Source: Eubacteriales bacterium
GTDB taxonomy: Bacteria > Bacillota > Clostridia > Acetivibrionales > JANLFN01
Assembly: GCA_024655885.1 (NCBI GenBank)
Contig: JANLFN010000001.1
Location: 186,001 to 250,000, forward strand
DNA: 64,000 nt
Direction: 5' to 3'
Below are positions 1 through 8,186 of this stretch, one piece after another; the first letter of the stretch is position 1; every line of letters begins with the position of its first letter. The notes below the pieces were generated by a model, which saw only the letters and a program-made list of their open reading frames with translations, was not told where the DNA came from and made no database searches. A program made the translations under genes and the position numbers.

Positions 1-128
1 AGAAAGATTATCTCCGGATGCTCCCTTGTTATTTCCAGTATTTCGGGTCTTACCAGAGGCTCGCCCCCGGCCAATAGGACTACGTGTTCAAAAGCTTGTT
101 GCTCAAAGAAATCATAATCTATTTTTCT
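1..128 (-). pseudogene. Radical SAM protein fragment, continuing off the left edge
   Basis: Reverse translation gives DYDFFEQQAFEHVVLLAGGEPLVRPEILEITREHPEIIFL, with a radical SAM GGEP motif. The frame is closed upstream by a TGA at about 129-131, with no start codon and no CxxxCxxC motif. Confidence 0.55.
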
Positions 129-283
129 TCATAAAAAATGCAAAAGGTTATAAAAGTGCTTTTCCTCCACTCTATAAATATTTTTCGAAAGCATCTTTAA
201 TATGTTATAATATTGATATACAGCTAAAATACAGCTTTTGTCAAGAAAAGGATCCTGTTGCAACGGATAATGGAGGTTAGGAC

Positions 284-1255
284 ATGCTTCAGGACAATGG
301 TGCTCCTGTTATACTGAAAGACTTTTTAAACTATATGGAAACCATAAAAGGCAAATCCGCAAATACGGTCAAGGAATATTACTATGATCTGCGCCTTTTT
401 CTTCGCTATATGAAAATACTCAAAGAAACGGGAAATGAATGCAGAGACATTGACGAAGTAGATATTTCCGATATAAGCATCGACAGCATAAAATCCATTA
501 CATTAAGCGACCTGTATTCCTATATGTCTTTTATAAGCCGTGAGCGGGACAATAACGCCAACTCCCGTGCAAGAAAGGTGGCCAGTATAAAATCATTCTT
601 TAATTATCTCACAAACAAGGCCAAGCTGCTGGAGTACAACCCCGCACAGGAGCTTGAGTCCCCAAAGATACTGAAAAGGCTGCCCAGGTACTTGAATATA
701 GAAGAAAGCAAAAAGCTTCTGGCATCCATTGAAGGGAAGAACCGGGAGAGGGACTATGCAATGATAACCCTTTTTTTAAACTGTGGGCTCAGGCTGTCCG
801 AACTTGTCCACATTAACCTCAATAAAATCAAAAACGATACACTGACAGTGATAGGCAAGGGGGACAAGGAAAGGACCATATATCTGAACAATGCCTGTAA
901 GAAAGCCATTGCCTCGTATCTTAAGGTCCGCCCTGTAGAAGGAGTAAAAGATAAAAACGCGCTGTTTCTGAGTGAAAGGAAACAGCGTATAAGCCATAAA
1001 ACCGTGCAGTATATTGTCAAAAAGTACATTAAGGCATCCGGGCTGGACCCGGAGAGATATTCGACCCATAAGCTCAGGCACACCGCGGCGACGCTGATGT
1101 ACAAGCACGGTAAAGTCGATATCAGGGCTCTCCAGGAAATATTAGGGCATGAGAGCATTTCTACTACAGAAATTTATACCCATGTTGACAGCCAGCAGTT
1201 GAAAAACGCCGTGGACAGCAACCCTCTTGCCAATATTTCCGATGAGGATGAATAA
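284..1255 (+). CDS. Tyrosine recombinase, XerC/XerD type
   Basis: SAM-like N-terminal domain plus catalytic motifs (GLRLSEL, THKLRHTAATLM, LQEILGHESISTTEIYTHV). Confidence 0.93.
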   Translation: MLQDNGAPVILKDFLNYMETIKGKSANTVKEYYYDLRLFLRYMKILKETGNECRDIDEVDISDISIDSIKSITLSDLYSYMSFISRERDNNANSRARKVASIKSFFNYLTNKAKLLEYNPAQELESPKILKRLPRYLNIEESKKLLASIEGKNRERDYAMITLFLNCGLRLSELVHINLNKIKNDTLTVIGKGDKERTIYLNNACKKAIASYLKVRPVEGVKDKNALFLSERKQRISHKTVQYIVKKYIKASGLDPERYSTHKLRHTAATLMYKHGKVDIRALQEILGHESISTTEIYTHVDSQQLKNAVDSNPLANISDEDE

Positions 1256-1357
1256 TCTTTTTTATTAACTGTAATATTTTTAGCTCACCTTTGAGAATAA
1301 TAAGAAGGAATTTTATCAAAGTTAATATATTTAAAGGGTAAGGTGTTTTGTTGTATG

Positions 1358-2836
1358 AACATTTTAATGGTTTATCCGGAATACCCGGACACTTTCTGGA
1401 GTTTCAAACACGCATTGAAGTTTATATCAAAAAAAGCCAGCTTTCCGCCTCTCGGACTGCTTACAATAGCTGCCATGCTGCCTGTAGAATGGAATAAGAA
1501 ACTGGTGGATTTAAATGTAGCTCCTCTGACCGACAGGGACATTTTATGGGCGGATTTAGTGTTTATCAGCGCCATGTCGGTACAAAGAAAATCGGCGGAG
1601 AGCATTATTGCGAGATGCCGTAAGCTTGGCGCCAAGGTTGTTGCAGGAGGACCTCTTTTTACGTCGGAATATCAGAGCTTTGTCAATGTAGACCATTTCA
1701 TTTTAAACGAGGGAGAAATTACCATTCCCCAATTTGTTGAAGACCTGAAAACCGGCCATTTAAAGCCTGTGTATTCCACCGGGCTCTGGGCCGACATAAC
1801 CACAACCCCTGCTCCCCTCTGGGAACTCATCGACATGAATAAATACGCCACCATGAACCTCCAGTACTCCCGCGGATGTCCCTACAACTGCGAGTTCTGC
1901 GACATCACCGTACTCTTCGGCAGGGTCCCGAGGATGAAAACAAAGGAACAGCTCCTCTCCGAACTGGATATTCTGTACAATCAGGGATGGAGAGGGGGAG
2001 TATTCTTTGTGGATGATAATTTCATCGGGAATAAGGTCAAGCTGAAAAAAGAGATTTTGCCGGCCATCATTGCATGGATGGAGCAAAAAAATCGTCCCTT
2101 CAGCTTTATTACAGAGGTTTCCATTGACTTTTCCGATGACGAGGAGCTAATGTCCTTAATGATAAAAGCCGGATTCGATACGGTATTTATCGGTATTGAA
2201 ACCCCTAATCAAGATAGCCTGGTAGAATGCAACAAGTATCAAAATAAGAACAGGGACCTGCTGGCCTGCATAAAAAAGATCCAGCACAATGGATTACAGG
2301 TGCAGGCAGGATTTATTGTGGGTTTTGACAGTGACCCCCTGTCCATTTTCGACAGGATAACCGGCTTCATTCAGGAAAGCGGCATTGTGTCGGCAATGGT
2401 GGGCCTGTTAAACGCACCCCGCGGCACAAAGCTGTACCAGCGTCTGGCAAAGGAAGGCAGGATCCTTAAGGACATGTCGGGGGACAACACGGATTTTTCC
2501 ATCAACTTTATCCCCAAAATGGATTATAATGCCCTGATTGAGGGCTACAAAAAAATTATAGGCACCATATACTCCCCCAAACACTACTACGAGAGGGTAA
2601 AGGTTTTCTTAAAAGAATACAGGCCCTTTGCGAAGCAGACAGTAAAAATCAACCTGAATTCCATTGCGGCGCTGTTTAAATCCATGGTTTACCTGGGGAT
2701 TATAGGGAAAGAGAGGGTTCACTACTGGAAGCTCTTCCTCTGGTCCCTGTTCAAAAAGCCCAGATTATTTCCTCTGGCCATTATGCTTTCCATCTATGGA
2801 TTCCATTACAGGAAAACCTTTGAAGGCTATTCCTGA
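1358..2836 (+). CDS. B12-binding-domain radical SAM protein (DUF4070-like C-terminus)
   Basis: N-terminal cobalamin-binding-like domain, then SRGCPYNCEFCDI (CxxxCxxC). ORF starts at 1343; ATG at 1358 is preferred. Confidence 0.85.
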   Translation, partial: NILMVYPEYPDTFWSFKHALKFISKKASFPPLGLLTIAAMLPVEWNKKLVDLNVAPLTDRDILWADLVFISAMSVQRKSAESIIARCRKLGAKVVAGGPLFTSEYQSFVNVDHFILNEGEITIPQFVEDLKTGHLKPVYSTGLWADITTTPAPLWELIDMNKYATMNLQYSRGCPYNCEFCDITVLFGRVPRMKTKEQLLSELDILYNQGWRGGVFFVDDNFIGNKVKLKKEILPAIIAWMEQKNRPFSFITEVSIDFSDDEELMSLMIKAGFDTVFIGIETPNQDSLVECNKYQNKNRDLLACIKKIQHNGLQVQAGFIVGFDSDPLSIFDRITGFIQESGIVSAMVGLLNAPRGTKLYQRLAKEGRILKDMSGDNTDFSINFIPKMDYNALIEGYKKIIGTIYSPKHYYERVKVFLKEYRPFAKQTVKINLNSIAALFKSMVYLGIIGKERVHYWKLFLWSLFKKPRLFPLAIMLSIYGFHYRKTFEGYS

Positions 2837-2859
2837 TAATGTACGGGCTCAGGCTGTTC

Positions 2860-3660
2860 TTAAGATACTGTAGTCCATTCTTTTTTTCTGTTTAAATCAA
2901 ATAATACTAAGCTCGAATTTTCATTTTGGCCCCTTGGTTTGACTCTTGCAACAATATAATCTCCATAAATATATGGCCATAGAATTTCATCAACTGTTGT
3001 TATCAATTTTTTCTGCTTGTTTTTAATATCGTAAATGTATGTACTTCCTTTTTCGAAATAATCAGACAAATTACACTGAGATAAACTCCAGACAATAAAA
3101 TTATCAAATATCTTTGGATGACCATAGAATCCATTCTTGTAATTTTGATTAGCATCGATGATTTGCATATTTTTGCTATTTAGGTCATACATTTTGATCA
3201 CAGCACATGTAGTACCATTTTCCAATACATCATAGGTATCATATACAACTTTATCATCATATATGGAAATTTCTTTCGGCTCCAACGCTTTATATATAGA
3301 ATCCGGATCTAGCTTGATATTCTTATACTTATCGACATCAATTAGTTCTCCGGTTTTGAGATTTTGGGCATATGTATTCCAATCCTTTTCAATTGTTGTA
3401 TCTTTTTCGACTTCAACTTCATCTTCAGTCCATACCATCCAATCATTATTAAAAGATATTGCTTTAATATATTTATTTGGTGATACAGAGGACCTTAAAA
3501 GTGTCTTTGTTTGTTTTTCAGTATTAAATATAAAAATATTCTTGTTATCCTTTTTCTCTAAACAGTAAAAATTTTTATTGTCTTTTACACCAATAATATT
3601 TAAGCTGTCTGAAACCGTTCCAGTAGATAATATAATCTCATTGTTATTTCCAACTTCCAC
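2860..3660 (-). CDS. Hypothetical beta-propeller-like protein (TolB/WD-like repeats), possibly the 3' part of a broken gene
   Basis: Repeated blades such as IYDDKVVYDTYD, IFDNFIVWSLS, IYGDYIVARVK. Begins with GTG overlapping the end of the upstream ORF. Confidence 0.5.
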   Translation of the reverse strand: MEVGNNNEIILSTGTVSDSLNIIGVKDNKNFYCLEKKDNKNIFIFNTEKQTKTLLRSSVSPNKYIKAISFNNDWMVWTEDEVEVEKDTTIEKDWNTYAQNLKTGELIDVDKYKNIKLDPDSIYKALEPKEISIYDDKVVYDTYDVLENGTTCAVIKMYDLNSKNMQIIDANQNYKNGFYGHPKIFDNFIVWSLSQCNLSDYFEKGSTYIYDIKNKQKKLITTVDEILWPYIYGDYIVARVKPRGQNENSSLVLFDLNRKKEWTTVS

Positions 3661-4057
3661 TTAAGTTATTGGGATCTAAATAATGTACTTGTGAGTTTAT
3701 ATTGTCGTAGCCATCCCCAGCTACATAATGATATCTTTCGGAATTTTGTGCATAACCATATAACTGATTTGAGCCGGACATATGAGTATCATATATATCC
3801 CCCTCTGAGCAGACAGTATCCAAATAAGCATAACCTAAAAGGGTTGATGCACTTGGCGCATTTTCAGTAGCTTTTTTAGCTTTATAATTTTCTATGGCTT
3901 TAAGTACTTCTTCTGCATCTTTAGCTTTTTCAGCAGCCGCCGAAATTTCCTCCGGACTTTGTTGTGTAACAGCCTGATTACTATTGATTTTGTCATACTC
4001 CTCTTGGCTAGATGCTGCATATGCAACACTCATAAACATTGTAGCCATAACAGACAA
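3644..4057 (-). CDS. Hypothetical exported protein fragment
   Basis: Signal-peptide-like N-terminus (LILSLSVMATMFMSVAYA). No good ATG at the expected start; ends by overlapping the next ORF. Confidence 0.45.
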   Translation of the reverse strand: MSVMATMFMSVAYAASSQEEYDKINSNQAVTQQSPEEISAAAEKAKDAEEVLKAIENYKAKKATENAPSASTLLGYAYLDTVCSEGDIYDTHMSGSNQLYGYAQNSERYHYVAGDGYDNINSQVHYLDPNNLSGSWK

Positions 4058-4398
4058 ACTTAGTATTAATGATATTACCCTTTAACTTATTATTATATTT
4101 ATTAATTACAATAATCTGAATAGTTATTATTGTATAAAGAGAACATTAATTTTTGTTTGCTCCAGGTCACTCCCCCATCTTCGGTTGAAAATAATCTCAT
4201 TAACAACCTGCTAAAAATGTAAACAAAGATGCAAAGATGAAAATCCTTTTCATTTCTATACTTTCAAAATGCTATGGATTCTTCATATTTTATGGTTTAA
4301 TTAAATGATTCGTTCATTCTCATTAATCCTATGAATGCAGACGTACCCCTATTAAAAAAGTTCCAGTTGCACTCCATTAATAAAGAATAGCTTACAAA

Positions 4399-5133
4399 TC
4401 AGCTGTCAAAACCGCTTTGCAACAGCTTCTTATCCTCCTCGCTCAGCTCCAGCCTGGAGAACAAATCCGGCCGCTTATGGCAGGTCCTCAACAGGGACTG
4501 CTGACGCCTCCATTTATTTATGTTGGCATGATGTCCTGACATCAACACTTCAGGAACTGTTTTGCCGTTGAACTCATAGGGCCGGGTGTACTGGGGATAC
4601 TCCAGGAGTCCGTTATAGTGGGATTCCTCTATGGACGACTCCTCATTGGAAAGCACTCCGGGTATCAGTCTGCTGACACAATCCACCAGTACCATGGCAG
4701 GAAGCTCCCCTCCCGTCAAAACAAAATCCCCTATGGAAATCTCCTCATCTACGATTTCCTCTATCACCCTCTCGTCTATTCCTTCGTAATGCCCGCATAA
4801 AAGAACCAAATGGCTGTTGTTCTCCTTTAGCTCTTTAGCTATGCTCTGGGTTAAAACCCTGCCCTGAGGGCTCATATAGATCACCCTCGGCTTATAGTCC
4901 AAGTTTTGGACAATAGAGAGGTAAGCATCGTATATGGGCTGTGCCATCATGACCATGCCGTTTCCCCCTCCGTAGGGGTAATCGTCCACCTTTCGGTGCT
5001 TGTCCCTTGAAAAGTCGCGGATATTTACCGCATTGATTTCAATGATTCTGTTTTCAACCGCCCGGCCGATAATGCTCTCATTCATTACAGATCTTATCAT
5101 TTCGGGAAAAAGGGTCAATATGTCAAATCTCAT
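4399..5133 (-). CDS. trmD: tRNA (guanine-N1)-methyltransferase
   Basis: MRFDILTLFPEM; LLCGHYEGIDERV; ISIGDFVLTGGELPAM. Confidence 0.97.
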   Translation of the reverse strand: MRFDILTLFPEMIRSVMNESIIGRAVENRIIEINAVNIRDFSRDKHRKVDDYPYGGGNGMVMMAQPIYDAYLSIVQNLDYKPRVIYMSPQGRVLTQSIAKELKENNSHLVLLCGHYEGIDERVIEEIVDEEISIGDFVLTGGELPAMVLVDCVSRLIPGVLSNEESSIEESHYNGLLEYPQYTRPYEFNGKTVPEVLMSGHHANINKWRRQQSLLRTCHKRPDLFSRLELSEEDKKLLQSGFDS

Positions 5134-5137
5134 ACCG

Positions 5138-5644
5138 CTACAATCCTTCTGGAAGATTAACAATTATTTTTCTATCTTCAACGGAAATTTGCTTGACTAC
5201 ACTCCTTAATGCAGGCACAAGAACTTCCCGGTTATTATCCTCATTTCTTACCACATACACATCATTGCTTCCCGTTTGAAGGACATCCGTTAAAATGCCC
5301 AGCTTATGGCCCTCTTCCTCATATACCTCGCAGCCCAGCAGGTCGCATACAAAATAAGACCCCTCCTGAAGTTTGACGGCGTTTTCCCTGTCTACTTTGA
5401 TATACAGGTTTTTAAGCTTTTCGGCCGCATTCATGTCATCAATGCCTTTGAACTTGACAATAACCGTCCCTTTAAAATATTTCACACCTTCAATATGGTA
5501 TTTGACCATGGAGCCTTCATCACCGACGAAGACCCATTCCAGGTCGTCATACCTTCTGGGGTCGTCTGTTAACGGAATGACCTTCAACTCTCCCCGCACC
5601 CCGTGAGTATTCACTATTTTTCCTATTTCCAAATACTTCTCCAT
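5138..5644 (-). CDS. rimM: 16S rRNA processing protein RimM
   Basis: IGKIVNTHGVRGELKVIPLTD; adjacent to trmD. Confidence 0.95.
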   Translation of the reverse strand: MEKYLEIGKIVNTHGVRGELKVIPLTDDPRRYDDLEWVFVGDEGSMVKYHIEGVKYFKGTVIVKFKGIDDMNAAEKLKNLYIKVDRENAVKLQEGSYFVCDLLGCEVYEEEGHKLGILTDVLQTGSNDVYVVRNEDNNREVLVPALRSVVKQISVEDRKIIVNLPEGL

Positions 5645-5684
5645 TATTCTCGCACACCGCCAAAATATCCATTCGCTTAATTGT

Positions 5685-5717
5685 AATAAAAAGGCGCTTT
5701 GGGTACGCCTTTTTATT
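5685..5717 (-). terminator. Hairpin terminator/attenuator between khpA and rimM
   Basis: 12-bp stem AATAAAAAGGCG / CGCCTTTTTATT, overlapping the khpA stop codon. Confidence 0.7.
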
Positions 5718-5943
5718 GTAAAATTTCCACTACAACTCTTTTGTTTTCCTTTACGGCAGCCGCTTTCACTACCGTTCTGATGGCCTTTGCAATTCTTCCC
5801 TGTCTACCTATCACTTTTCCCATGTCATCCTTGGCGACCCTCAGCTCCAGGATGATGGACTTTTCCCCTTCCACCTCGTTGACCGAAACTTCGTCAGGAA
5901 AATCAACCAGGGATTTGGCTATTAATTCGAGAAGTTCTTTCAT
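5713..5943 (-). CDS. khpA: KH-domain RNA-binding protein
   Basis: [23 protein letters not shown]; standard position next to rpsP. Confidence 0.93.
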   Translation of the reverse strand: MKELLELIAKSLVDFPDEVSVNEVEGEKSIILELRVAKDDMGKVIGRQGRIAKAIRTVVKAAAVKENKRVVVEILQ

Positions 5944-5967
5944 TGCTTATTACCTCCCGTATTCCGA

Positions 5968-6213
5968 CTACTGAATTATTCCTTGTTTCTTCAATAAAGA
6001 ACGTACGGTATCAGTAGGTTGTGCCCCGTTTTTTAACCATTTCTGGGCTTTTTCGCCGTCGATGTTGACCTGTACGGGATCAACCACAGGGTTGTAAGTA
6101 CCGATTTCCTCTATAAACCTGCCATCCCGGGGATAGCGTGAGTCTGCAACTACCACCCTGTAAAACGGATTCTTTTTTGCACCTATTCTCTTTAACCTGA
6201 TTTTAACTGCCAT
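5968..6213 (-). CDS. rpsP: 30S ribosomal protein S16
   Basis: [42 protein letters not shown]. Confidence 0.98.
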   Translation of the reverse strand: MAVKIRLKRIGAKKNPFYRVVVADSRYPRDGRFIEEIGTYNPVVDPVQVNIDGEKAQKWLKNGAQPTDTVRSLLKKQGIIQ

Positions 6214-6312
6214 TCTTGTCACCTCCTATACCTTATAAGCTGATGTAGCAATACCTAATTCTATATAGCAATTAATTAAGTATATCAGTTTTTTTAACAC
6301 TCGCCTATATTT

Positions 6313-7653
6313 TTAAAACGGCATCTTAAATTTACCCAGCCCTTTACCGCGGTGCCTTCCCATATCGCTCATCATTTTAAACAGCTTTTTCATTTCTTCA
6401 AATTCTTTGAGAAGCCTGTTTACATCCTGTATCGTGGTACCGCTTCCGGCTGCGATTCTTTTTTTTCTATTGGCGTTTATAATGGACGGTTCCATTCTTT
6501 CCTGCCTGGTCATTGACCTGATAATGGCTTCTACATGCACCATCTTCTTTTCATCCACTTCTACGTTTTTAAGGGCTTTATTGTTCATTCCCGGAATCAT
6601 GCCGAGCACCTGGTTCAGCGGGCCCATTTTCTTTACCTGCTGCATCTGGTCCAAAAAATCCTCAAGGGTAAACTGCTGGGAGCGCATTTTCTTTTCCAGT
6701 TCCATTGCCTTTTTCTCGTCAAAGGATTCCTGTGCCTTTTCAATCAAACTCAGGACATCCCCCATCCCAAGAATCCTTGAGGCCATCCTGTCCGGGAAAA
6801 AGGGTTCAAGATCACTTAATTTTTCACCCATACCCACATACTTTATGGGCTTTCCTGTTACCGTCCTCACCGACAATGCAGCCCCACCCCTGGTGTCGCC
6901 GTCCAGTTTGGTCAGGATTATGCCGTCAATGCCCAGCTTTTCGTTAAAGCTTTCCGCGACATTTACCGCATCCTGTCCTGTCATGGAATCCACCACCAGC
7001 AATATTTCATGGGGCTTTACGGCGCTTTTGATTCTGGACAGCTCCTCCATCAGTTCCTCGTTAATGTGCAGCCGGCCCGCCGTATCGATGATGACCAGAT
7101 CATGAAGCTTTGCACGGGCATGCTCCAGAGCTGCTTTGGCGATATCCACAGGGTTTACCTTGTCTCCCATTGAAAACACGGGGACGTTGAGCTGGTCTCC
7201 CACAACCTGGAGCTGCTTTATGGCTGCCGGCCTGTAGACGTCACAGGCTACCAGCAAAGGGTTTTTGCCCTGTTTTCTCAAGAGGTTTGCCAGCTTCCCT
7301 GATGTGGTGGTCTTGCCCGACCCCTGGAGGCCCACCATCATCAATACGGTAGGAGGATTGGGAGCAAAAGTAATCTTGCTCTGTGTTTTGCCCATCAGTT
7401 CGATTAACTCTTCGTTGACTATTTTGACAACCTGCTGGCCGGGGGTCAAGCTCTCCAGCACATCCTGTCCCACAGCCCGTTCCGACACTTTATTTATAAA
7501 ATCCTTCACGACTTTGAAATTAACATCCGCTTCCAGTAGGGCCAGCTTAATTTCACGCATCATTTCCTTAACATCTTTTTCAGTGACCCTGCCCTGGCCG
7601 CGAATCTTTTTCATGGTCTCCTGGAGTTTCGCCGATAGGCCTTCAAACACCAT
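6313..7653 (-). CDS. ffh: Signal recognition particle GTPase Ffh
   Basis: GLQGSGKTTTSGKLA; LVIIDTAGRLHI; LTKLDGDTRGGAALS; Met-rich M domain. Confidence 0.98.
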   Translation of the reverse strand: MVFEGLSAKLQETMKKIRGQGRVTEKDVKEMMREIKLALLEADVNFKVVKDFINKVSERAVGQDVLESLTPGQQVVKIVNEELIELMGKTQSKITFAPNPPTVLMMVGLQGSGKTTTSGKLANLLRKQGKNPLLVACDVYRPAAIKQLQVVGDQLNVPVFSMGDKVNPVDIAKAALEHARAKLHDLVIIDTAGRLHINEELMEELSRIKSAVKPHEILLVVDSMTGQDAVNVAESFNEKLGIDGIILTKLDGDTRGGAALSVRTVTGKPIKYVGMGEKLSDLEPFFPDRMASRILGMGDVLSLIEKAQESFDEKKAMELEKKMRSQQFTLEDFLDQMQQVKKMGPLNQVLGMIPGMNNKALKNVEVDEKKMVHVEAIIRSMTRQERMEPSIINANRKKRIAAGSGTTIQDVNRLLKEFEEMKKLFKMMSDMGRHRGKGLGKFKMPF

Positions 7654-7699
7654 AGCTTAATTTCCTCCTTAAACCCTTTGCATCCGTTGAAAACATAAG

Positions 7700-8089
7700 T
7701 CAGATATTCTCAATGATATCGGAAATTCCGTCCTTGACCTTCTTCAAATTGATTCTGTCCGACTCACTCATCCCGTCGGTATTTATACTATCTATATAAT
7801 GGAGTATTTCCTCGGCTTTTTTTTTCTGCCGCATAAATTTTTTTACCAGTTTCAGCTTTTCCTCGAATTCATTTAAGGCTGCCTTACCTCTTTTAATGTT
7901 ATCATGAACCCCCTGCCTGCTGATATTGAACTCCTGTGCAATCTCCCCAAGGGAATAATCATTGTTGTAATGCAAGTCCAGTATTTCCAACTGCCTTGGC
8001 GTAAGCAGCTGACCGTAAAAATCCAAGAGAAGGCTTATTTCCAGCACTTTTTCCATACAAGGCACCATCACCTGTAAAGTATTATCCAT
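7700..8089 (-). CDS. ylxM: YlxM-like helix-turn-helix protein
   Basis: LTPRQLEILDLHYNNDYSLGEIAQEFNISRQGVHDNIKR; upstream of ffh. Confidence 0.93.
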   Translation of the reverse strand: MDNTLQVMVPCMEKVLEISLLLDFYGQLLTPRQLEILDLHYNNDYSLGEIAQEFNISRQGVHDNIKRGKAALNEFEEKLKLVKKFMRQKKKAEEILHYIDSINTDGMSESDRINLKKVKDGISDIIENI

Positions 8090-8140
8090 TTACACCCTAT
8101 TGTATTTTAATTGTCCTGCCTTGTCAAGAGGCAAATTCAA

Positions 8141-8167
8141 AACCTTCTCCCATCATGGGAGAAGGTT
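8141..8167 (-). terminator. Perfect hairpin downstream of the UPF0182 gene
   Basis: AACCTTCTCCCATcATGGGAGAAGGTT, a 27-bp near-perfect palindrome. Confidence 0.65.
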
Positions 8168-8186
8168 TCGGGCATGGAAGGACATC

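Noticed and set aside
26-280. 84-aa plus-strand ORF at the left edge
   Set aside because: Overlaps the radical SAM remnant on the minus strand and AT-rich promoter-like sequence; no domain.
6407-7105. 232-aa plus-strand ORF over ffh
   Set aside because: Shadow ORF; Ser/Phe-rich composition, no domain.
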